A DNA stretch of 64,000 nucleotides from Rhodococcus sp. 14-1411-2a (GCF_002259485.1 NZ_NPGA01000020.1:842360-906359), one strand, 5' to 3'; shown: positions 7,071 to 15,675, counted from the stretch's first letter. Translations and numbers: made by a program. Notes: a model not told the origin generated them from the letters alone.

Positions 7071-8690
7071 CTGAGCAAGATAGTCATCGACCAAGAATCC
7101 GACACCGGCGACACCACGCTGTCGGCGCAGCTGGACGACAAGCACGTACCCCCCACTTTCGCCGAACTGAACGTTGACCCCACCATCGTTCGCGCGCTCT
7201 CCGAGATGGGAATCGAGCGGACGTTCGCCATCCAGGAGTTGACGCTGCCGCTCGCCATCGCGGGCGACGACCTCATCGGTCAGGCACGCACCGGAATGGG
7301 CAAGACGTTCGGCTTCGGTGTGCCTCTGCTGCACCGACTCGCCACGGACAACTCCGGTACCTCCCCGCTCGACGGCACTCCCCGCGCCCTGGTGATCGTG
7401 CCGACCCGTGAACTGTGCGTTCAGGTCAGCTCCGACCTCGAGAACGCATCCAAGTACCTCAGCGGCGCGAACGGCCCCGTCAAGGTGCTCTCCATCTACG
7501 GTGGCCGTCCGTACGAGGCGCAGATCAGCGCGTTGCAGAACGGCGTCGACGTCGTCGTCGGCACCCCGGGCCGACTGCTCGACCTCGCCAAGCAGAACCA
7601 CCTGATCCTCGGCAAGGTCGGAGTCCTGGTCCTCGACGAGGCCGACGAGATGCTCGACCTCGGGTTCCTCCCCGACATCGAGCGCATCCTCGGCATGGTT
7701 CCCGACAAGCGTCAGACGATGCTGTTCTCGGCGACGATGCCCGGCCCCATCATCACTCTGGCCCGGACGTTCCTGACTCAGCCGACGCACATCCGCGCCG
7801 AAGAGGCGGAGTCCTCGGCCGTCCACGACCGCACCGCCCAGCACGTCTACCGGGCCCACGCCCTCGACAAGGTCGAGATGGTCGCCAAAGTTCTCAAGGC
7901 CGAGGGTCGCGGCGCGACCATGGTGTTCACCCGCACCAAGCGCACCGCTCAGAAGGTCGCCGACGAGCTGGCCGAGCGCGGATACTCGGTCGGTGCCGTG
8001 CACGGTGACCTCGGCCAGGTCCAGCGCGAGAAGGCCCTCAAGTCGTTCCGGACGGGCAAGATCGACGTTCTGGTGGCGACCGACGTCGCGGCCCGCGGTA
8101 TCGACATCGACGACGTCACCCACGTCATCAACTACCAGTGCCCCGAGGACGAGAAGACCTACGTGCACCGCATCGGCCGCACCGGCCGTGCCGGGCGCAC
8201 CGGCATCGCGGTCACCCTGGTCGACTGGGACGACATCCCCCGTTGGCAGCTGATCGACAAGGCGCTCGATCTCGGCATGCCGGATCCGGTCGAGACCTAC
8301 TCGAGCTCGCCGCACCTGTTCACCGACCTCGGTATCGCCACCGACGCCACCGGCACGGTACGCAAGGCACCCTCGCGCGCCCCGGAGAAGGCGGACGACG
8401 GCGAGGCGACGGCAGCGCCTGCGGCCGACGCGTCTTCGGCTACCAAGCCGCGCCGCTCACGCAGTCGGCGTCGAACCCGCGCAGGGCAGGACGGCGACAA
8501 CACCGCCGCAACCAGCGTTGCGCAGAACGATTCCGCACCGGCAACGAAATCGGTTGCCGAACAGTCGGATACGTCCGATGCGGCGTCCGCGGACACGGTC
8601 ACCAAGACTGCGCCGCGCCGCCGCAGGCGTCGTCGCCCCAGTGGATCGTCCGCCGACGCCGGACCCTCGACTGCGAGCGCGTCGGAGTAA
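7071..8690 (+). CDS. rhlE: DEAD-box RNA helicase (RhlE-like)
   Basis: An approximately 539-residue ATP-dependent RNA helicase. All core motifs are visible: Q motif (FAIQELTLPLA), I (ARTGMGKT), Ia (PTRELC), Ib (TPGR), II (DEAD in LVLDEADEMLDLGF), III (SAT), IV (MVFTRTK), V (ATDVAARGID) and VI (HRIGRTGRAGRTG). The last 130 residues are a low-complexity Ala/Thr/Ser tail with arginine-rich patches (RRSRSRRRTR, RRRRRR) that probably bind RNA. CTG at 7071, giving LSKIVIDQE, is chosen because GAGGAAGG lies eight bases before it and no ATG, GTG or TTG is in frame nearby; the only alternative upstream is GTG at 6897, likely before the transcription start. It is followed ten bases later by the propeller gene. 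Confidence 0.9.
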   Translation: MSKIVIDQESDTGDTTLSAQLDDKHVPPTFAELNVDPTIVRALSEMGIERTFAIQELTLPLAIAGDDLIGQARTGMGKTFGFGVPLLHRLATDNSGTSPLDGTPRALVIVPTRELCVQVSSDLENASKYLSGANGPVKVLSIYGGRPYEAQISALQNGVDVVVGTPGRLLDLAKQNHLILGKVGVLVLDEADEMLDLGFLPDIERILGMVPDKRQTMLFSATMPGPIITLARTFLTQPTHIRAEEAESSAVHDRTAQHVYRAHALDKVEMVAKVLKAEGRGATMVFTRTKRTAQKVADELAERGYSVGAVHGDLGQVQREKALKSFRTGKIDVLVATDVAARGIDIDDVTHVINYQCPEDEKTYVHRIGRTGRAGRTGIAVTLVDWDDIPRWQLIDKALDLGMPDPVETYSSSPHLFTDLGIATDATGTVRKAPSRAPEKADDGEATAAPAADASSATKPRRSRSRRRTRAGQDGDNTAATSVAQNDSAPATKSVAEQSDTSDAASADTVTKTAPRRRRRRRPSGSSADAGPSTASASE

Positions 8691-8699
8691 TCTCCCGCC

Positions 8700-9944
8700 G
8701 TGCTGGCTCCAGAACGAAGGACGAGAACCGACCTCCTCGTCGCCGCCGTCATCGCGGTGGTGGTAGTGGTTGCCGCGAGCATCGCCTGGTTCACCGGTGA
8801 TGCTCGCGGAACCACATCGATCCCGGCCGAGGAGCCGCTGGCTCAGGCCGAGCCCGCGCTCGCGGTGCCCACTGCGCTCACCGAACTGTGGCGTGCGCCG
8901 AGTGCAGCGACGGATTCGACGCGAACCCCGCTCCCTGTCGTCACCGGATCCACGGTGGTGACGGCGGACGGGGGCTCCGTCCTCGGCCGCGATCCACGGT
9001 CAGGAGAGCCATCCTGGTCGTACTCGAGAGATCTCCCGCTCTGCTCGGTGGTCTCGTCGTGGAACACCGCGGTCGCGGTCTACCGCGACGACCGCGGTTG
9101 CTCTCAGGTCACCGAACTCGACGGGCCGACCGGAGAGCGCAAGGCGCAGCGCACTTCCGACGCCGACGATGCGGTCCGCCTGTCCTCCGATGGCACCTAC
9201 GTGACGTCGAGGGGCGACACGCGCATGGAGCTGTGGCGGTCGGACATGGTGCGCACCCTCGAATACGGTCGAGTCGATGCCCCGGTCAATCCGGGTAGTC
9301 AGCCGCGAACCGGGTGCACGCTGCTGTCCTCGGCGTCGACGAACTCGCGGACGGCTGTGCTCGAACAGTGCCCGGGAGAGACCGCTGCCCGATTGTCGCT
9401 GATGAATCCTGCACCCAAGGACGCCGGTAAACCTGAGGAGTACGGGTCGACGGTGGTACCGGAACTCGTTCCCCGATCCGACGCACCCACTGCCGGGCAG
9501 ATCATTGCGATCACGGGCAGCGTTGTCGCGCTGTACATTCCAGCGGAGAACGGCGCGCCCGACCGGGTAGGACTCTACGACGACGCGGCCGCGAAACTGT
9601 CCGAATTCACTCTTCCGGCCGGCTCCTCCCCTACCCCGAATCTTCCTGCGACGAAGGCAGGTTCGGCTCTCACCTGGTTCACCGGCACGGGGGTCCAGGC
9701 GTTCGATTCCAACAACCTGAGCCCTCTCTGGACCGTCCCCGGAGCCCTCGGAAGTGGAGCGGTCATGGCAGGCCGACTCCTCTTACCGGTGCCCGACGGC
9801 ATCTCGGTGGTCGATCTCTCCACCGGTGTCAGGGTGGCCGACATTCCGGTCGACCGAGGCGATTACGCCGGCCCGATACAGATGTCGGTGATCGGCGATG
9901 TGGTCGTCGAGCAACGCGGTTCCGACGTGGTCGCTCTCGGCTGA
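8700..9944 (+). CDS. Membrane-anchored beta-propeller protein (Rv3212-like)
   Basis: A 414-residue protein with one N-terminal membrane helix (residues 13-31, LVAAVIAVVVVVAASIAWF) and a long extracytoplasmic domain. The domain holds repeated strands such as VTADGGSVLGRDPRSGEPSWSY, GVQAFDSNNLSPLWTV and GISVVDLSTGVRVADIP, typical of PQQ-like propeller blades. Three or four cysteines may form disulfides. GTG at 8700 starts ten bases after the helicase stop, so both are probably one operon, as in mycobacteria where the Rv3211-Rv3212 pair is conserved (from memory). Function is unknown. Confidence 0.8.
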   Translation: MLAPERRTRTDLLVAAVIAVVVVVAASIAWFTGDARGTTSIPAEEPLAQAEPALAVPTALTELWRAPSAATDSTRTPLPVVTGSTVVTADGGSVLGRDPRSGEPSWSYSRDLPLCSVVSSWNTAVAVYRDDRGCSQVTELDGPTGERKAQRTSDADDAVRLSSDGTYVTSRGDTRMELWRSDMVRTLEYGRVDAPVNPGSQPRTGCTLLSSASTNSRTAVLEQCPGETAARLSLMNPAPKDAGKPEEYGSTVVPELVPRSDAPTAGQIIAITGSVVALYIPAENGAPDRVGLYDDAAAKLSEFTLPAGSSPTPNLPATKAGSALTWFTGTGVQAFDSNNLSPLWTVPGALGSGAVMAGRLLLPVPDGISVVDLSTGVRVADIPVDRGDYAGPIQMSVIGDVVVEQRGSDVVALG

Positions 9945-9965
9945 CCCGCCGGCACGGGCTTCGTT

Positions 9966-10760
9966 CTACTCCGCCGGATCATAGGTCTTCAGATCGGCTT
10001 GACCGTCCCAGTACGCCAGCAGATTCTCGGCAAGTTCTCGATAGGCCTGTGCGCCCTTGTTCTTTCGTCCCGAGAGCACCGTCGCGCCCGAGGCACTGGC
10101 CTCGGCGAAGCGTACGGTCCGCGGAATCGGCGGTGCTAGAACCGGCAACGAGTAGCGGTCCGAGACGTCGCCGAGCACATCCCTGCTGTGCGTGGTGCGG
10201 GCGTCGAACAGTGTGGGAAGGGCACCGAGCAGCGTCAGATCGGGGTTGGTGATCTGTTGCACCTCGGACACCGTTCGCAACAACTGCCCGACCCCGCGAT
10301 GAGCGAGAGTCTCGCACTGCAGGGGCACGAGCACCGACTGTGCGGCGGTGAGGCCGTTGAGGGTCAGGACCCCCAACGACGGCGGACAATCGATGACGAC
10401 GACATCGAAGTCCTCGAGGATCGGCGCGAGTGCACGCTTGAGCGCGAACTCACGACCCGCGCGCATCAGCAGCAGGGCTTCCGCACCTGCGAGATCGATC
10501 GTCGCCGGAAGCAGAACGATTCCTTCCGCAGTCTCGATCAGCACGTCCTCGACCTTCGCATCCCCGGTCAGCACCTCGTGCACCGAGGAATCGAGCTTGT
10601 CGGGATTGTGTCCGAGAGAGAACGTCAGACAGCCCTGCGGGTCGAGGTCGACCACCAGGACTCGTCGATCGAGAGCATGCAGCGCCGCCGCGAGCGAAGC
10701 CACCGTGGTGGTCTTGGCGACGCCGCCCTTCTGATTCGCAACCGCGAGAATTGTCGTCAC
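9966..10760 (-). CDS. Orphan ParA-family ATPase
   Basis: A 264-residue ParA/Soj-like ATPase. The deviant Walker A box is KGGVAKTTT at about residues 11-19, the A' box is VDLDPQGCLTFSLG, and Walker B is VVVIDCPPSLG near residue 120. Such proteins position chromosomes, plasmids or protein complexes through ATP-driven dimerisation on DNA. No parB gene or parS-like palindrome is next to it, so it is not the chromosomal parAB pair; it matches the Rv3213c position. Its partner and cargo are unknown. It ends in a Lys/Asp-rich tail (WDGQADLKTYDPAE). Confidence 0.88.
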   Translation of the reverse strand: MTTILAVANQKGGVAKTTTVASLAAALHALDRRVLVVDLDPQGCLTFSLGHNPDKLDSSVHEVLTGDAKVEDVLIETAEGIVLLPATIDLAGAEALLLMRAGREFALKRALAPILEDFDVVVIDCPPSLGVLTLNGLTAAQSVLVPLQCETLAHRGVGQLLRTVSEVQQITNPDLTLLGALPTLFDARTTHSRDVLGDVSDRYSLPVLAPPIPRTVRFAEASASGATVLSGRKNKGAQAYRELAENLLAYWDGQADLKTYDPAE

Positions 10761-10819
10761 GGCCCTGATCCTTGCTTACATCGAGCCGATGAGCGAGGGT
10801 TCGGCATCTCTCGGGCGCG

Positions 10820-12286
10820 TCAGTGCAGCGAGATCGGTGCCGCGGACCGCTCGGTCACGTGCTTCGTCCGGGGCAGGAAGAAGGCGGGAACGAACGTGAC
10901 GACGATCAGAACCAACGCGACCATGAAGGTGGTCCCGAAGGCCCTGGCCGAGATGTCGAAGGCCTCGATCTGGCTGGTTGCGGTCAGTGCGGGCTTCTGC
11001 TGAGCGGTCAGCACCACCGACATCAGTGCGGTACCTATCGACCCGGCCGCTTGCTGGACGATGTTCATCAACGTCGAGCCGCGCGCAACCGTCTCGTCGG
11101 TCAACGTCTGCAGCGCAGCCGTCATGATCGGCATCATCGTCGAACCGAGTCCGAGTCCCATGACGAACAGTGCACCGATCAGCAAGGTGTACGAGGTGTC
11201 GGTGCCGACCCGAGTGAACACCGCCATCCCTGCGGTGATGAGCACCATCCCCACCAGCACGATCCTGCCGGGACCGAACTTGTCGGCGATCACTCCGGCG
11301 ATCGGCATCGCGATCATCGCGCCGATGCCCTGTGGTGCGAGCAGCAGCCCGGCAGTCAACGTCGTTTCTCCACGAAGCAGGAAATAGCTCGGGAACAGCA
11401 GACCCGCGCCCATGAAGGCGACCATGAAGAGCGTCGTGGTGATCACGGCCACGGTGAGCGACCTGTTCCGGAACAGCCGTAGATCGATCAGGGGATGCTG
11501 CACGCGCAGTGCATGGAACACGAACAGAACGATCAACACGAGTCCGATGATGACCGGGACCAGCACCTTCACCGCGAGAACGGTTTCGGTTTCGACGACC
11601 GAGGACGCGCCGTAGAGGAACAGTGCGAGGCCGGGCGAGAGCATCAGCATGCCGCGGAAATCGAAGGACTCGGACGGAGTCGGGTTGTCCTTGGGGAAGA
11701 TCAGCACGGCCGCGATCAGAGCGAGGATGCCGATCGGCAGATTGATGAGGAAGATCCAGTGCCAACTCGCCGCCTCGATCAGCCAGCCTCCGAGGATCGG
11801 CCCCGCGATGGGCCCGATGAGCATCGGGACGCCGAGCACGGCCATCACGCGCCCGATCCGCTCCGGGCCTGCGGCGCGCGTCATGATCGTCATGCCCAGT
11901 GGCATCAGCATGCCTCCGCCGAGGCCCTGCAGCACTCGGAAGACGATGAGCGAGGTGATGTCCCATGCGAAGCTGCACAGCACCGAACCGAGGACGAACA
12001 GCACCAGCGCCGTGATGTAGAGGCGCTTGGTTCCGAACCGATCGGCAGCCCACCCCGTCAGCGGTATGACGGTGGCCAGGGCGAGCGTGTAGCCCGTCAT
12101 CGTCCACGCGGCATTGGCGTAGGTGGTCTCGAAGACGTCGGTGAAGGTCCGGAGCGCGACGCTGACGACGGTGACGTCGAGTATCGACATGATGGCCCCG
12201 AGCACGACGACCCCGGCGATCTTCAGCAACGCGCCGTCGAGCTTCTCCGGAGAATCGGGCGACGCGGGCTTCTGCAGGTCGGTCAT
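10820..12286 (-). CDS. DHA2-family multidrug efflux MFS transporter
   Basis: A 488-residue transporter with about 14 membrane helices, as expected for the EmrB/QacA (DHA2) group of drug:H+ antiporters. Motif C-like and motif A sequences are visible: WTMTGYTLALATVIPLTGWAADRFGTKRLY, and GPIAGPILGGWLIEAASWHWIFLINLPIG. ATG at 12286 is chosen because TTGGAGA lies six bases upstream; the frame stays open 42 codons further but adds a polar, unrelated stretch. It lies between ParA and gpm2, where I recall no such pump in M. tuberculosis, so it may be a lineage-specific insertion. No regulator is adjacent. Confidence 0.9.
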   Translation of the reverse strand: MTDLQKPASPDSPEKLDGALLKIAGVVVLGAIMSILDVTVVSVALRTFTDVFETTYANAAWTMTGYTLALATVIPLTGWAADRFGTKRLYITALVLFVLGSVLCSFAWDITSLIVFRVLQGLGGGMLMPLGMTIMTRAAGPERIGRVMAVLGVPMLIGPIAGPILGGWLIEAASWHWIFLINLPIGILALIAAVLIFPKDNPTPSESFDFRGMLMLSPGLALFLYGASSVVETETVLAVKVLVPVIIGLVLIVLFVFHALRVQHPLIDLRLFRNRSLTVAVITTTLFMVAFMGAGLLFPSYFLLRGETTLTAGLLLAPQGIGAMIAMPIAGVIADKFGPGRIVLVGMVLITAGMAVFTRVGTDTSYTLLIGALFVMGLGLGSTMMPIMTAALQTLTDETVARGSTLMNIVQQAAGSIGTALMSVVLTAQQKPALTATSQIEAFDISARAFGTTFMVALVLIVVTFVPAFFLPRTKHVTERSAAPISLH

Positions 12287-12467
12287 GGTTCTCCAAGTCG
12301 ATGAGAAGGAGCTGTGCGGCACGACGGACAGAGCTGCGTCGCCCATGGCAGTGACGATTCGGAACGAGAGTAACCGGCCGGTAGGTCTGTACTCAATCGA
12401 CAAATCGGACACATCCGCAGGTCGACTATGACAAGGGCCACATCACGCGGGCAGGCATGATCGTTCC

Positions 12468-13109
12468 ATGACCACACACGGCGGCGTCGAGGCAGGCAGA
12501 GTCGTTCTACTCCGGCACGGCGAGACCGAATGGGCTCTGGCCGGCAAGCACACCGGTAACACCGACGTCCCCCTCACCAGCGTCGGCGAGCAACAGGCCG
12601 TCGAGGCCGGATCGCTGCTCCGATTACTGAACCTGCGCGATCCTCTGGTGATCACGAGCCCGCGCGAGCGCGCACGTCGAACCGCCGAGCTCGCAGGCCT
12701 CGAGGTCGATCGGGAGTGGGATGCGTTGTCGGAGTGGGACTACGGAGACTACGAAGGCATCACCTCGACGCAGATCCACGAAACTGTGCCGCACTGGACC
12801 GTCTGGACGCATCCATGTCCGGGTGGTGAGTCCATCGGTGACATCGCCGTGCGCGTCGACATGGTGCTCTCGGTCGTCCTGCCGCTGTTGAGCGGCCGCG
12901 ACGTCGTGTTGGTCGGTCACGGCCACTTCTCGCGCGCACTGATCGCCGGCTGGACCGAGGCCCCCATCACCGAGGGCAAACGCTTCGCCCTCTCGCCCGC
13001 CGCGTACTCGTTGCTCGGCTTCGAGCATTCGTTCCGCCAGCTCGTCGCGCACAACGTGCACCCGTCGATCCTCACCGCCGCCACGGCACCGAAAGGAAAC
13101 CCAGGATGA
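12468..13109 (+). CDS. gpm2: Histidine phosphatase family protein (Gpm2-like acid phosphatase)
   Basis: A 213-residue histidine phosphatase. The catalytic phospho-histidine motif LLRHGETEW lies near residue 16, the second His in VGHGHFSRAL near residue 145, and the arginine in SPRERARRTAEL near residue 66. The M. tuberculosis counterpart (Rv3214) was annotated as a phosphoglycerate mutase but behaves as a broad acid phosphatase, from my knowledge of the family. The substrate here is not fixed. Its last four bases overlap the start of the GNAT gene, so they are translationally coupled. The entC gene that I recall in this position in mycobacteria is absent. Confidence 0.88.
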   Translation: MTTHGGVEAGRVVLLRHGETEWALAGKHTGNTDVPLTSVGEQQAVEAGSLLRLLNLRDPLVITSPRERARRTAELAGLEVDREWDALSEWDYGDYEGITSTQIHETVPHWTVWTHPCPGGESIGDIAVRVDMVLSVVLPLLSGRDVVLVGHGHFSRALIAGWTEAPITEGKRFALSPAAYSLLGFEHSFRQLVAHNVHPSILTAATAPKGNPG

Positions 13110-13582
13110 TTCGCCGCGCCACCGAGGCCGATGTTCCCGCCGTCACCGCTCTCGTGCACGAACTCGCCGCCTACGAGAAGTCGTCCTCGCTGTGCACCGT
13201 TCGAGACGAGCAGCTTCGCGCCGCTCTGTTCGGAGCGCAGCCGTCGGTGTTCGCACACGTCGCCGAGCACGAGGGGACGGTGGTGGGATGCGCGTTGTGG
13301 TTCCTGAACTTCTCCACGTGGGACGGAGTCAACGGAATCTATCTGGAGGATCTCTACGTGCAACCCGCCGCGCGGGGAGAAGGCTTCGGAACTGCACTGC
13401 TCGCCGCATTGGCCGCCGAATGCGTCGATCGGCAGTACACGCGGTTGGCCTGGTCGGTTCTGGACTGGAACACCCCGTCGATCGGCTTCTACCGATCGCT
13501 CGGAGCAGAGCCACAGGACGAATGGACCACGTTCCGCCTTGCCGAGGATGCATTGGTCGAGTTGGCCGAACAGGCGCGTTGA
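13106..13582 (+). CDS. GNAT N-acetyltransferase, SSAT/thialysine-like
   Basis: A 158-residue acetyltransferase with the GNAT fold. The acetyl-CoA loop is VQPAARGEGFGTALL (residues about 90-104), preceded by YLEDLYV, and followed by the RLAWSVLDWNTPSIGFYRSLGA block typical of spermidine/spermine N1-acetyltransferase and thialysine acetyltransferase relatives. The acceptor is therefore probably a small amine, but this is inference from resemblance. ATG overlaps the phosphatase stop (ATGA). It corresponds in position to Rv3216. Confidence 0.88.
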   Translation: MIRRATEADVPAVTALVHELAAYEKSSSLCTVRDEQLRAALFGAQPSVFAHVAEHEGTVVGCALWFLNFSTWDGVNGIYLEDLYVQPAARGEGFGTALLAALAAECVDRQYTRLAWSVLDWNTPSIGFYRSLGAEPQDEWTTFRLAEDALVELAEQAR

Positions 13583-13592
13583 AACGACTACG

Positions 13593-14021
13593 TCAGCGGA
13601 GGTCGTCGTCGACGTCGCTGTATTCGGCGGCCATCCACCGAGAGGACGGCGGGCTGAACAGCAAGACGAGCACGCCGACGACCACGACTCCGAGGGCGAC
13701 GCCGTAGACGGTCTGGTGCGATCCGGTCAACAGCGACCATACGACGGGCAGCAGCAGGAGCTGTACGACGGTGGCGATGGATCGTCCCCAGCGTTTTCCG
13801 AGGACCAGGGCAACGCCTGCGGCGCCGACTCCGATGCCCAGGACACCGAACCACCCGGCGGTGCCGTACCCGTTGGCCACTGCGTTCTCTCCCTCTCCGG
13901 AGAACGCTCGGACGAGTAGGACGATCGCGGCCACCAACGACGCCACGCCCTGCGCTGCGACGAGCGCCCCGGCGGATCGAAACGTGGCCGGCGGGGTGAG
14001 GTTCTCGGGTGAGGTGGACAC
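13593..14021 (-). CDS. Small four-helix membrane protein (Rv3217c-like)
   Basis: A 142-residue protein with about four hydrophobic helices (residues 18-40, 57-76, 80-98 and 103-123) and short polar ends, the C-terminus reading SDVDDDLR. The composition and position match the actinobacterial Rv3217c-type membrane protein of unknown function. It converges on the GNAT gene with only ten bases between stops and no room for a separate terminator. The start ATG is at 14021. Confidence 0.8.
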   Translation of the reverse strand: MSTSPENLTPPATFRSAGALVAAQGVASLVAAIVLLVRAFSGEGENAVANGYGTAGWFGVLGIGVGAAGVALVLGKRWGRSIATVVQLLLLPVVWSLLTGSHQTVYGVALGVVVVGVLVLLFSPPSSRWMAAEYSDVDDDLR

Positions 14022-14040
14022 GCGACCAGCCTAGGCAACC

Positions 14041-14162
14041 GGGAGTGGAGCCTGCGGAACGACCCAGGGGCGGGAGTGGAGCCTGCGGAACGACTCAGGG
14101 GCGGGAGTGGAGCCTGCGGAACGACCCAGGTGACCGGGAGTGGAGCGTGCGGAACGACCCGG
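14041..14162. repeat. Four tandem copies of a 31-33 bp unit
   Basis: The core GGGAGTGGAGCCTGCGGAAC, continuing with GACCCAG, occurs four times in a row, at 14041, 14072, 14103 and 14136. The first two units are 31 bases and the third is 33; the fourth differs at one core base (GCGTGC). Unit 2 has one C-to-T change. The array fills the gap between two divergent genes and ends 16 bases before the lipid-kinase start. Units are contiguous, so this is not a CRISPR array. I found no further copy in the window by eye. Confidence 0.9.
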
Positions 14163-14177
14163 TTAGTGTCATTGCTC

Positions 14178-15131
14178 GTGCGTGCGCTGCTGATCGTCAA
14201 TCCCAATGCGACTTCTACGACTGCTGCGGCTCGGGATCTGTTGGCTCATGCGTTGTCGAGTCGGGTGCGGGTGACGGTTGCGCAGACGACTCATCGTGAT
14301 CATGCGTCGGAGCTGGCTCGGGGTGCCCGTGAGGACGGGATGGGGTTGGTGATCGTTCACGGTGGTGACGGGACGGTCAACGAGGTGATCAACGGTTTGC
14401 TCGGGGTGCCGTTGCCGACGTCGATGCAGGCGGTGACGATCGGTGCGATTCCGCCGATCGCGGTCGTTCCTGGCGGCAGTGCGAATGTGTTCGCTCGTTC
14501 GTTGGGTATCGAGGCCGATCCGGTGGCGGCGACGAATCAGTTGATCGGGCTGCTCGATGCACGGGCGCGGCGGACGATCGGGTTGGGGCATTGCGACAAT
14601 CGCTGGTTCACCTTCAACGCGGGTATGGGTCTGGATGCCGATGTGTGTCGGGCGATCGATGCCGGCCGTAAGGACGGCAAGCCGGTGTCTGCGACGCGGT
14701 ATCTGCGGTCGGCTGTGCAGGAGTTCTTCAAGCACAAGCGGCAGCCGGCTCGGTTGACGGTGGAGGTTCCGGGTCGGGATCCGTTCGAGGGAGTCCACTA
14801 TGCGTTCGTGTCGAATTCGAGTCCGTGGACTTATTTGAACCAGAGGCCGGTGCACACCAATCCGGGTACCGGTTTCGATTCGGGTCTCGGAGTGTTCGGT
14901 ATGCGCTCGACTGCGTTGTTCCCGACGTTGCGGGTCTCTCGCCAGCTGCTTGCCAAAGGCGCAGAACCGAAGTCTCGCAAGCTGATTCGCATCGACGATG
15001 TACCGAGCGTCCGAATTTCCTCGGCAGAACCGGTCGGTTTGCAGATGGACGGCGACTACCTGGGCGAACGCACCGAGGCCGAGTTCTTCTCCACTCCCGA
15101 CGCGCTGCAGGTGGTTGCGCCGAGCATGTGA
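14178..15131 (+). CDS. Diacylglycerol kinase-family lipid kinase
   Basis: A 317-residue lipid kinase of the DAGK/YegS family, which phosphorylates a lipid or sphingoid-type alcohol with ATP. It has the nucleotide loop HGGDGTVNEVINGLLG near residue 60 and VPGGSANVFARSLG near residue 95, with LQMDGDYLGERTEAEFF at the C-terminal sheet. GTG at 14178 (VRALLIVNPN) is the usual family start; TTG six bases earlier and a GTG at 14076 inside the repeats are alternatives without a ribosome site. The first part of the gene has strikingly different codon use from the last part (see findings). It matches the Rv3218 position. Confidence 0.88.
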   Translation: MRALLIVNPNATSTTAAARDLLAHALSSRVRVTVAQTTHRDHASELARGAREDGMGLVIVHGGDGTVNEVINGLLGVPLPTSMQAVTIGAIPPIAVVPGGSANVFARSLGIEADPVAATNQLIGLLDARARRTIGLGHCDNRWFTFNAGMGLDADVCRAIDAGRKDGKPVSATRYLRSAVQEFFKHKRQPARLTVEVPGRDPFEGVHYAFVSNSSPWTYLNQRPVHTNPGTGFDSGLGVFGMRSTALFPTLRVSRQLLAKGAEPKSRKLIRIDDVPSVRISSAEPVGLQMDGDYLGERTEAEFFSTPDALQVVAPSM

Positions 15132-15295
15132 GGGCAGCGTGCGCCGAGCCACACTGAGGCGCAGAGCGCACTTTCTGTGAAATCACGAGCGAAATCTGTT
15201 CACTCGGGGTACAAAGGAGCGCAGAAGGCTAAAGCGAGCCTAACAGAGTGAGCTTGACCACGGTCACGCGCGTACCCCTTGACTTCACCTGAGTT

Positions 15296-15311
15296 CGTGA
15301 AAGCATTCACA
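15296..15311. promoter_or_regulatory. CRP-like binding site upstream of whiB1
   Basis: CGTGA-AAGCAT-TCACA matches the TGTGA-N6-TCACA consensus with one mismatch in the left half. It is centred 92 bases before the whiB1 start. In M. tuberculosis, whiB1 is known to be regulated by the CRP homologue Rv3676, so conservation of the site here is expected. A TTGACT hexamer lies at 15279-15284. Confidence 0.65.
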
Positions 15312-15395
15312 AGCAACAGTGCGGAAACATTGGTTACCCACTCGTGAACAGAAGAGAAACGAAACGGCGCTACGGCGCCCGGTAAGGAGCAGAGG

Positions 15396-15650
15396 ATGGA
15401 CTGGCGCCACAAGGCTATTTGTCGCGATGAAGATCCGGAACTATTTTTCCCGGTGGGAAACAGTGGTCCGGCGCTCGCGCAGATCGCCGATGCCAAAGTC
15501 GTCTGTACTCGGTGCCCCGTCACCGCTGAATGCCTGTCCTGGGCACTCGAATCCGGCCAGGACGCAGGAGTATGGGGCGCAATGAGTGAAGACGAGCGCC
15601 GTGCACTCAAGCGACGCAACGCACGTACGCGCGCACGCAGCTCCGTCTAG
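15396..15650 (+). CDS. whiB1: WhiB1 iron-sulfur transcription factor
   Basis: An 84-residue WhiB protein. The four [4Fe-4S] ligands are C9, C37, C40 and C46 (VVCTRCPVTAEC), followed by the turn GVWGAMSEDERR and a basic tail RRNARTRARS that contacts DNA. WhiB1 is an essential nitric-oxide-sensitive regulator in mycobacteria, where it binds the sigma-A C-terminal domain; the same role is inferred. ATG follows GGAGCAGAGG, a good ribosome site. A CRP-like site lies 92 bases upstream and a strong terminator follows. Confidence 0.97.
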   Translation: MDWRHKAICRDEDPELFFPVGNSGPALAQIADAKVVCTRCPVTAECLSWALESGQDAGVWGAMSEDERRALKRRNARTRARSSV

Positions 15651-15675
15651 GACGCGAAACCAGCACACGCTCGAG

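Noticed and set aside
7023..8315. A 430-codon minus-strand frame opposite the helicase
   Set aside because: It is a mirror of the helicase codons in high-GC DNA, rich in Val/Gly/Asp, with no family resemblance.
14041..14162. The tandem units as a CRISPR array
   Set aside because: The units are contiguous, have no spacers of even length, and no cas genes are nearby.
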